Shown: one piece after another, positions 1 through 4,481 of the stretch
How the letters are laid out: every line of letters begins with the position of its first letter
How positions within the stretch are numbered: position 1 is the first letter of the stretch
Assembly (NCBI GenBank): GCA_002493325.1
Contig: DKYL01000019.1
Coordinates: 1 to 14,038 of the forward strand
Reading direction: 5' to 3'
DNA from: Ruminococcaceae bacterium UBA7101
GTDB taxonomy: Bacteria > Bacillota > Clostridia > Oscillospirales > Acutalibacteraceae
Length of the DNA: 14,038 nt
Notes under the pieces: model-generated
What the model was told of the DNA's origin: nothing
Databases searched by the model: none
The model's input: only the letters and a program-made list of their open reading frames with translations
Position numbers and translations under genes: made by a program

Positions 1-996
1 ACTAATATTTTTATAAATCTTTTTTAATATTTCAAAAGTTATTTTATACGAATTTTTTTCATTTCCATAATACTGGTTTATAAAATCACTATTTACTTTT
101 TTGCCATTATATAATTCATCATATCTAATATTAGCAATTGATGTATCCCAATCATCAGAATACCAAATTATTGGATAAGGTCGATCATCCCAAACGCCTT
201 TACAATTTTCATACCCAACAATTCGAAAATTATTAGCAACGACTTTAAACATATCCTTTATTTCATAATCATATTCCTTATTTCCCTGAGACAACCAAAA
301 TTTACCGAAAACATCATCAAACATAGTTGGTTTCTCAAGTTCTTCTATTTTAGATATATCATTTTTAGTTAAATTATGAACTCTATTACTAATAACTTCA
401 TCAGCAATAGATGTGATAATTAAAGCAATTTTAGGATCAACAATAATTTTATTTTGAATAGCACATTTACTCATTCTAAAGCCTTCATCCATGTTGATTC
501 CTGCAAAATCAACAGAATCAAAGTCGAATAATTTGGAATTCAAACTACTTTTATCATCAGAAACAACTGCCAACCAGACAGCGGTTTTTATTCCTATTAA
601 ATCTGATTCAAATCCAACTCCCGTTTTATCGTCATGCATCTTTTGAATGAGTTCACTCTCTAAATCAACAGCTGCTTTATTCAACTTGTGAATAATTAAT
701 ACTAACTGACTAACAGATACTATCTCAGCATAATACAGTAATTCATCTCCATTAAATTTCCAAAAGTCCAATCCAAACCAATGGTTATTAGCCGTTTTTA
801 TTAGTTCCTTAATCATGTCGACCCAGTGAGAATTTCTATATTTAAATTTAGTTGAATTAACCAAATCAAATGATACAAAAACATATACACCACTTGGAAT
901 TTCAATTGATTTTTTTAGTTTTCTATTATTTTCTAACTGCTCTAAACTTTTTTCTAATCCTATATTCATAACAGTCATATTTTTTTCTGATTCCAT
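1..996 (-). CDS. Class III nucleotidyl cyclase-like protein, partial (C-terminus off the window)
   Basis: An open frame of 332 codons runs from ATG at 996 to the left edge with no stop. After a polar N-terminus, residues 37-49 read VYVFVSFDLVNST and residues 79-87 read WKFNGDELL. This matches the class III adenylate/guanylate cyclase layout, in which the first metal-binding Asp (D44) lies about 40 residues before the second (D84 in a K-x-x-G-D-E motif). A later stretch, INMDEGFRMSKCA (about 167-179), sits where class III enzymes carry their base-specifying and transition-state residues, but it is atypical there. Such divergence is seen in pyrimidine cyclases of Pycsar phage defence. Residues from about 230 onward are not recognised. 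The start lies 8 nt after the stop of the metallopeptidase gene, with GAGGAC at 1001-1006, so the two are co-transcribed. The cyclase fold is fairly secure; substrate and role are inference. Confidence 0.65.
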   Translation of the reverse strand, partial: MESEKNMTVMNIGLEKSLEQLENNRKLKKSIEIPSGVYVFVSFDLVNSTKFKYRNSHWVDMIKELIKTANNHWFGLDFWKFNGDELLYYAEIVSVSQLVLIIHKLNKAAVDLESELIQKMHDDKTGVGFESDLIGIKTAVWLAVVSDDKSSLNSKLFDFDSVDFAGINMDEGFRMSKCAIQNKIIVDPKIALIITSIADEVISNRVHNLTKNDISKIEELEKPTMFDDVFGKFWLSQGNKEYDYEIKDMFKVVANNFRIVGYENCKGVWDDRPYPIIWYSDDWDTSIANIRYDELYNGKKVNSDFINQYYGNEKNSYKITFEILKKIYKNIS

Positions 997-1004
997 ATTT
1001 GTCC

Positions 1005-1553
1005 TCAATCCCACACGAATAAATCTCTTCCTCTTTCTATTACCAAACGTTCTTGAACTTTAAAATAAGAAGAAATTTTTTCTATATCAACAGAACCATC
1101 ATTACTTGAATATTTTATAAGTGCATACATAAAGTAGTCTTTAGGCATTAAAAAAGCTCTTGATAAACAATTTGCTTCATCCTCTTGTTCCCAAGGTTCC
1201 GCATTTTTCCATTTTGGCTCCTTATATTGAATATCCTCTTTGTGCATAAGTATATGTGCCAGTTCATGCATTAAACAATCTATTCGTTTTTCAGAGATCA
1301 TATCTAATCCAACAGAAATTAAAAATGTTTCTTTTTCACTACTCCTACTTGTACGTACCACATAAGATCTATTAGAATGATAATTATTCTGTATTGTTAT
1401 ATAATTAAAACTCTTCTGAATTTTTTCTGAAAGTTCATCAAATTGCACCTGATGGAATTCATCACTTTCACTACGGCTTATCGGTAATTCTAATATTTTT
1501 CTGAGTTCAATTGAAATAATATCAATTAAACGTATTGTTTCCATATCTAACAT
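1005..1553 (-). CDS. ImmA/IrrE-family metallo-endopeptidase
   Basis: A 182-aa protein with the zinc-protease signature H96-E97-L98-A99-H100. It is followed by EDEANCLSRAFLMP at 124-137, the usual second half of the ImmA/IrrE (COG2856) motif, in which E126 would be the third zinc ligand. There is no XRE helix-turn-helix at the N-terminus; residues 1-90 are not recognised. Family members cleave repressors (ImmA of ICEBs1, IrrE of Deinococcus) or occur as parts of toxin-antitoxin and defence genes. The start ATG has a textbook AGGAGG at 1563-1568, 9 nt away, which rules out the second ATG three codons downstream. It is the middle gene of an operon with a small DUF1413-like gene upstream and a cyclase-like gene downstream. 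No repressor partner is visible nearby, so the target is unknown. Confidence 0.8.
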   Translation of the reverse strand: MLDMETIRLIDIISIELRKILELPISRSESDEFHQVQFDELSEKIQKSFNYITIQNNYHSNRSYVVRTSRSSEKETFLISVGLDMISEKRIDCLMHELAHILMHKEDIQYKEPKWKNAEPWEQEDEANCLSRAFLMPKDYFMYALIKYSSNDGSVDIEKISSYFKVQERLVIERGRDLFVWD

Positions 1554-1657
1554 ATATCAAACCCTCCTCACAACCAACGGAGACAATAATTTGTGCTTTC
1601 ACCCGCAAGTTAGTGGTAATATTATTTGTAATTTTTTCAATAACTTAATATGGTAAT

Positions 1658-1885
1658 TTATGGTCTGATTCTATATACTTTCTGGCCTTTGTTATTTTCT
1701 TTTATTATGATATATGTCTGCGCTTCTGCAAAGTTTAAAAATAAAGTTCCAAGCTTTCTTCTGTCTCCTTGATTTATTCTGTTCCACTCGTAACCTTTAA
1801 ATAAATCTTTTAAAGTAAACACTTCATTTTTATGAATATGTGATACTTCTTTTATTGCGTAAGCTAATATCTCATTAATATCCAT
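1658..1885 (-). CDS. DUF1413-like small protein, possible DNA-binding protein
   Basis: A 75-aa protein, the first gene of the accessory operon. The core FTLKDLFKGYEWNRI, then GDRRKLGTLFLN, and a C-terminus ending GQKVYRIRP recall the DUF1413 family as I remember it; this is pattern memory, not a search. The predicted pattern is a helix, a helix, then a basic beta-hairpin-like end, which could be a small winged helix. That would fit an autoregulator acting on the dyad-rich promoter just upstream, but this is inference. GGGAGTG at 1892-1898 serves as ribosome binding site. The 104-nt gap to the metallopeptidase gene holds no other gene and no clear terminator. Confidence 0.6.
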   Translation of the reverse strand: MDINEILAYAIKEVSHIHKNEVFTLKDLFKGYEWNRINQGDRRKLGTLFLNFAEAQTYIIIKENNKGQKVYRIRP

Positions 1886-1923
1886 AATATCACTCCCAAA
1901 AAGTCAAATAAAACTATAACTAA

Positions 1924-1952
1924 ATATAACATAACATATACATATATGTCAA
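1924..1952 (-). promoter_or_regulatory. Sigma-A-type promoter of the DUF1413/peptidase/cyclase operon
   Basis: On the minus strand TTGACA (1947-1952) is followed after exactly 17 nt by TTATAT (1924-1929), placing the transcription start near 1917, about 30 nt before the first start codon at 1885. The match to consensus is strong. Confidence 0.7.
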
Positions 1953-1969
1953 TATATATGTGCATATGT
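1934..1969. promoter_or_regulatory. Nested dyads over the -35 box, candidate operator
   Basis: The perfect palindrome ACATATATGT (1940-1949) overlaps the spacer and -35 box. A wider interrupted dyad, CATATAT-N6-ATATATG, spans 1941-1960, and outer ACATAT/ATATGT blocks close the region at 1934 and 1969. Dyads over a -35 element are typical repressor sites. The binding protein is unknown; the DUF1413-like product or a regulator beyond the left edge are possibilities. AT-rich sequence makes chance dyads more likely, so confidence is moderate. Confidence 0.4.
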
Positions 1970-2130
1970 TTGTTGAAAAAGGTCTATATTTATTAACACT
2001 TAATACTATGAAAAAGTCTACTTATTGTTGCATGGAAATATAAAAAACGAAAGCATTTTTAAATAAAAAATCAAGAAGAAAATTAAATCCAACGACCATA
2101 ATAGGACCACATTTTTTCTGTAAAACATGG

Positions 2131-2199
2131 AAATAATGGAATAAACGGGTGTAAATAATGGAGAGAATAGTGTTTAATATGGCTTAAAACGGTGTAAAA
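2131..2199 (+). repeat. Short direct repeats beside the att site, possible integrase arm sites
   Basis: AAATAATGGA occurs at 2131-2140 and 2153-2162, and ACGGGTGTAAA (2145-2155) recurs almost exactly as ACGGTGTAAAA (2189-2199). All lie within 90 bp of the tRNA fragment, where tyrosine integrases usually have arm-type sites. The function is inferred from position only. Confidence 0.3.
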
Positions 2200-2214
2200 G
2201 AGATTTATCGGTAC

Positions 2215-2261
2215 GGCTACGAACCAGTAGGTCGGGGGTTCGAGTCCCTTCCAGCGTACCA
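2215..2261 (+). pseudogene. 3' fragment of tRNA-Arg(ACG), attachment-site scar
   Basis: The sequence can be threaded as a tRNA 3' half: anticodon loop CTACGAA (2217-2223, anticodon ACG at 2219-2221), anticodon-stem 3' strand CCAGT, variable loop AGGTC, T-arm GGGGG-TTCGAGT-CCCTT, acceptor 3' strand CCAGCGT, discriminator A and encoded CCA (2259-2261). Upstream there is no D-arm or acceptor 5' strand, and the anticodon stem pairs for only two positions, so the gene is truncated at about 2215. It resembles the same region of bacterial tRNA-Arg(ACG). It is followed directly by a terminator hairpin. Confidence 0.75.
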
Positions 2262-2305
2262 AAAAAGCAAGTACCTTTTAGGTATTTGCTTTTTTTATTT
2301 TTTAC
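2247..2305 (+). repeat. Direct repeat, copy 1: tRNA 3' tail plus terminator
   Basis: A 59-bp unit made of the last 15 nt of the tRNA (CCTTCCAGCGTACCA) and a strong hairpin. It recurs 151 bp downstream with one added A and one T-to-C change in the loop. The stem AGCAAGTACC (2266-2275) pairs with GGTATTTGCT (2281-2290) and is flanked by an A-run and a T-run, so it can terminate transcription in both directions. Confidence 0.85.
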
Positions 2306-2338
2306 TTGTTCCACCATCATAGGACTCGAACCACGTGG

Positions 2339-2379
2339 CTCCAAATCTTTGATTTGGGAGAAAGGTCCTGCGGACCTTT
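2339..2379. repeat. Two adjacent perfect hairpins of unknown function
   Basis: CCAAATC-TTT-GATTTGG (2341-2357, extendable by CT/AG with one bulge) is followed at 2361-2379 by AAAGGTCC-TGC-GGACCTTT. They lie between the two copies of the tRNA-tail repeat. Just to the left, at 2318-2334, the minus strand carries a T-loop-like GGTTCGAGTCC, but no tRNA can be folded there. There is no gene in this 90-bp spacer. Confidence 0.5.
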
Positions 2380-2397
2380 CGTTAGCAAGTGACGGGA

Positions 2398-2457
2398 CCT
2401 TCCAGCGTACCAAAAAAAGCAAGTACCTTTCAGGTATTTGCTTTTTTTATTTTTTAC
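2398..2457 (+). repeat. Direct repeat, copy 2: tRNA 3' tail plus terminator
   Basis: A 60-bp near-identical copy of 2247-2305. The tRNA-derived part starts only at CCTTCCAGCGTACCA, so this copy is shorter on its tRNA side. The hairpin stems are 2418-2427 and 2433-2442, followed by a T-run. It could be the original chromosomal junction, with the intervening 90 bp left by a second integration or imprecise excision. Confidence 0.85.
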
Positions 2458-2466
2458 ATAAAAATA

Positions 2467-2499
2467 AAACGGCAGTCTGTATTTAACAGCATGCCGTTT
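2467..2499 (-). terminator. Terminator of the tmRNA gene
   Basis: On the minus strand, 4 nt after the CCA end of ssrA, AAACGGCA pairs with TGCCGTTT. The loop holds an inner CTGT/ACAG stem, and a T-rich tract follows. Confidence 0.8.
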
Positions 2500-2502
2500 C
2501 AG

Positions 2503-2854
2503 TGGTGGAGGCGATGGGAATCGAACCCATGTCCAAAATCGCCTTGCCAAGGGCTCTACGAGTGTAGTTTGTCATTTAGGCTTCCCCTCAGCTGACGGCG
2601 GCAAACAGCCTTCAGCCTACGGTATCCTCTATTACCTGATGAAAGCCGAGGAGCTCAATCATTCATGTTCGCCACTAAGTCGATGCCCTGTTCACAGCCG
2701 TGGCACTCTGTGAAAGGACACAAGCTGCTAATTAAGCAGCAAGAGCAACTGATTCTGTTTTGTCAGTTCATTTTAAAGTGTTACTTTTAAAGTGGTGCAA
2801 CTCCACTACTCGCTGATCAAGGTTTGGCAACCCTGTCGAAAGCCTTTCGCCCCC
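2503..2854 (-). ncRNA. ssrA: Transfer-messenger RNA (tmRNA)
   Basis: Both ends of the tRNA-like domain are visible on the minus strand. The 5' end GGGGGCG (from 2854) pairs over seven positions with CGCCTCC, followed by ACCA ending at 2503; the T-arm reads GGGTTCGATTCCC. The internal reading frame ends in GCT CTT GCT GCT TAA (ALAA, stop at 2732-2734). By alignment in my head with the B. subtilis resume site, the resume codon is GAC at 2762-2764, giving a tag ADKTESVALAA including the tRNA-borne alanine. Its role is trans-translation: releasing stalled ribosomes and marking the nascent chain for proteolysis, with SmpB. smpB lies 9 nt upstream. The length of 352 nt is normal. Confidence 0.95.
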
Positions 2855-2863
2855 ATATTTATT

Positions 2864-2892
2864 TTAATATCTTTCCTTAAACTCCCGTTCAA
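2864..2892 (-). promoter_or_regulatory. Candidate ssrA promoter inside the end of smpB
   Basis: TTGAAC (2887-2892), 17 nt, then TATTAA (2864-2869) on the minus strand, with the mature tmRNA 5' end 9 nt downstream. A dedicated promoter between smpB and ssrA is plausible, but co-transcription with processing is equally possible. Confidence 0.45.
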
Positions 2893-3325
2893 TGGTACGG
2901 TTTGCAGTTTTCTTTGCCTCAACCGCACGCTTGTCATAGAGCTTTTTACCTTTGCAAAGCCCGATTTCAAGCTTGGCTCTGCCCTTATTTATATAGAGAG
3001 AAAGCGGAACAATTGCAAGACCCTGCTGCTGTGACTGACCGAAAAGCTTCATAATTTCCTTTTTATGAAGGAGCAGTCTTTTTTTACGCATAGGGTCACG
3101 GTTAAATCTGTTGCCCATTTCATAGGGTGAAATATGCATACCGATTACAAACATTTCACCGTCATCAACAGAGCAGAAGCTATCCTTAAGATTAACCCTG
3201 CCGTTGCGGATGGACTTGATTTCGGTACCGAAAAGCTCAATGCCTGCCTCATAGGTATCCAGAACAAAGTAGTCGTGATAGGCTTTTTTATTATTTGCAA
3301 TTACCTGCTTGTCATTCTTATTCAA
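2864..3325 (-). CDS. smpB: SsrA-binding protein SmpB
   Basis: About 153 aa, the usual SmpB length. It has the conserved YHDYFVLDTYEAGIELFGTEIKS-type N-terminal beta-barrel region and a basic C-terminal tail (KRAVEAKKTANRTIEREFKERY) that enters the empty mRNA channel. SmpB binds tmRNA and delivers it to stalled ribosomes. Start choice: a GTG at 3334 lies inside the Shine-Dalgarno AAGGAG (3334-3339), so it cannot be used with that site. The TTG at 3323-3325 sits 8 nt downstream of it and gives MNKNDKQ, so I prefer TTG. The gene follows recR by a short gap and precedes ssrA, forming a ribosome-rescue unit appended to the dnaX-recR cluster. Confidence 0.95.
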   Translation of the reverse strand: MNKNDKQVIANNKKAYHDYFVLDTYEAGIELFGTEIKSIRNGRVNLKDSFCSVDDGEMFVIGMHISPYEMGNRFNRDPMRKKRLLLHKKEIMKLFGQSQQQGLAIVPLSLYINKGRAKLEIGLCKGKKLYDKRAVEAKKTANRTIEREFKERY

Positions 3326-3348
3326 GTCTGTCACTCCTTACTTTAAAA

Positions 3349-3948
3349 TTATATCAGACTTCTGCCCTCCAGTGCACGGGACAGTGTAACCTCATCGGCA
3401 TACTCCAAATCAGCACCCACGGGAACACCATAGGCAAGCCTTGAAACCGTAATACCCATTGGTTTGAGCAGACGGCTGATATACATAGCAGTTGCCTCGC
3501 CCTCAACAGTAGGATTGGTTGCCATAATAACCTCCTCCACCGTATCATCGCCAAGCCTTGCAACAAGCTCTTTAATGCGAATCTGGTCAGGACCGATATT
3601 ATCCATTGGTGAAATTGCACCGTGAAGCACGTGGTATGTACCCTTATACTCGTGCGTACGTTCAATTGCCGCAACATCCCGAGGATCTTCAACCACACAG
3701 ATAACACTTTTATCTCTGTTGCCGCTTTTGCATATGGGACACAATTCATCATCGGCAAGGTCACAGCAAATTTTACACTGCCTGATTTTAGTATGTGCAT
3801 CTGTAATCGCTTTGGCAAATTCATTCGCCTCGGCATCACTGAGTCCAAGCACATAGAATGCCATACGCTGTGCGGTTTTATGACCTATGCCTTGCATGCG
3901 CTCAAACTGGTCTATTAAATTTTGAAGCGGTGCAAGATTAAATCCCAT
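3349..3948 (-). CDS. recR: Recombination mediator protein RecR
   Basis: A 199-aa protein of standard RecR length. In order: helix-hairpin-helix region (QGIGHKTAQRMA, about 19-30), a four-cysteine zinc finger (C58, C61, C70, C73), a Toprim domain starting with CVVEDPRD (E87), and the C-terminal GVPVGADLEYADEVTLSRALEGR signature. RecR acts with RecF/RecO to load RecA on SSB-coated gaps. GAGGTTG at 3954-3960 supports the ATG at 3948. It lies downstream of dnaX and ybaB as in Bacillus subtilis, but is separated from ybaB here by a 170-bp spacer carrying a palindromic repeat. Confidence 0.97.
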   Translation of the reverse strand: MGFNLAPLQNLIDQFERMQGIGHKTAQRMAFYVLGLSDAEANEFAKAITDAHTKIRQCKICCDLADDELCPICKSGNRDKSVICVVEDPRDVAAIERTHEYKGTYHVLHGAISPMDNIGPDQIRIKELVARLGDDTVEEVIMATNPTVEGEATAMYISRLLKPMGITVSRLAYGVPVGADLEYADEVTLSRALEGRSLI

Positions 3949-3993
3949 AACAACCTCGAAATTTTATGTTAATTAAACTATTAATATAGTAAT

Positions 3994-4013
3994 AAAAAAT
4001 CAGTAGATTTTTT
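3994..4013. terminator. Bidirectional terminator-like hairpin between ybaB and recR
   Basis: AAAAAATC-AGTA-GATTTTTT is a perfect 8-bp hairpin with A- and T-runs on either side, able to act in either direction. It may reduce read-through from ybaB into recR. Confidence 0.5.
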
Positions 4014-4108
4014 CGTTAGGCAAGGCTTTGGAAAAATTCTGACGACGGGAGCATATATAAATATGTGACCGAGCAGAATTTTGCCAATAACGCAGCATAA
4101 CGGAAAAA
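4008..4108. repeat. 100-bp imperfect inverted repeat, candidate dispersed or MITE-like element
   Basis: The left arm, from TTTTTTCGTTAGGCAAGGC through TTTGGAAAAATTCTG, is matched in reverse complement by the right arm, TTTTTCCGTTATGCTGCG through ATTGGCAAAATTCTG. The centre at about 4051-4066 is AT-rich (CATATATAAATATGTG) and itself palindromic. It fills the recR-ybaB gap without coding capacity. Such hairpin elements are commonly multicopy; copy number cannot be tested here. Confidence 0.6.
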
Positions 4109-4118
4109 GATACGATTT

Positions 4119-4463
4119 TTAGAGTCCGGGGATATTCAGTCCGCCCGTTACTCTTTCCAGCTCACGCTCTGATTCCTCGTCAATCTGACGAACAGCCTCG
4201 TTAAATGCGGCAACAAGCATATCCTCAAGCATTTCAACATCATCGGGGTCAACGACCTCAGGATTCAAGCCGATTGACTTAACCTCGTGATTGCCTTTCA
4301 ATGTGATTTCAACCATACCGCCGCCTGAGGTAACAACATATTCCTTTTCCTCAAGCTCAGCTTTTTTAGCCTCAATATTTTCCTGCATTTTCTGAGCCTG
4401 GCGAATCATACTCTGCATATTCTGAGGACCGCCGCCCATTCCCTTTGGTAATCTTGCTTTCAT
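4119..4463 (-). CDS. YbaB/EbfC-family nucleoid-associated protein
   Basis: 114 aa. The N-terminus is Met/Gln-rich and helical (MQSMIRQAQKMQENIEAKKAELEEKEYVV). A beta core follows, with SGGGMVEITLKGNHEVKSIGLNPEVV, and then a helical end with LEDMLVAAFNEAVRQ. This matches the YbaB/EbfC family (YaaK in Bacillus): small dimers that bind DNA as tweezers. Genes of this family sit between dnaX and recR across many bacteria, exactly as here, with dnaX ending 18 nt upstream. The precise cellular role is not settled even in model species. Confidence 0.95.
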   Translation of the reverse strand: MKARLPKGMGGGPQNMQSMIRQAQKMQENIEAKKAELEEKEYVVTSGGGMVEITLKGNHEVKSIGLNPEVVDPDDVEMLEDMLVAAFNEAVRQIDEESERELERVTGGLNIPGL

Positions 4464-4481
4464 AACAATTTCTCCTGTTTA

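Larger units (their letters stand above)
1..2261. mobile_element. Right end of a putative element integrated in tRNA-Arg(ACG)
   Basis: This stretch is visibly more AT-rich than the core genes to its right and carries accessory genes (DUF1413-like, ImmA/IrrE-like, cyclase-like). It ends exactly at a truncated 3' half of a tRNA-Arg gene (2215-2261). Integration into the 3' part of a tRNA leaves an intact tRNA at one end and a 3' fragment at the other. Because the fragment reads on the plus strand and core genes follow it, the intact tRNA and the rest of the element should lie left of the window. No integrase is visible here, so the element type (prophage, ICE or defence island) is undetermined. 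Confidence 0.5.

Noticed and set aside
1585..1620. Minus-strand ACTAACTTGCGGGTGAAAGC, recalling a group II intron domain I segment
   Set aside because: Only about 20 nt match from memory, with no domain V, no intron-encoded protein and no boundaries.
1..2261. CRISPR array or other regular spaced repeat in the accessory end
   Set aside because: No regularly spaced identical repeats are present; only short AT-rich dyads and two pairs of direct repeats.
2305..2340. Minus-strand GGTTCGAGTCC as a second tRNA gene
   Set aside because: The T-stem and acceptor strands do not pair and no anticodon arm can be folded.
2174..2550. Overlapping open frames of 66-82 codons around the tRNA-tail repeats, one containing EGTRTPDLL
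   Set aside because: These are the known false translations of tRNA sequence and terminators; they have no ribosome binding sites and overlap clear RNA features.
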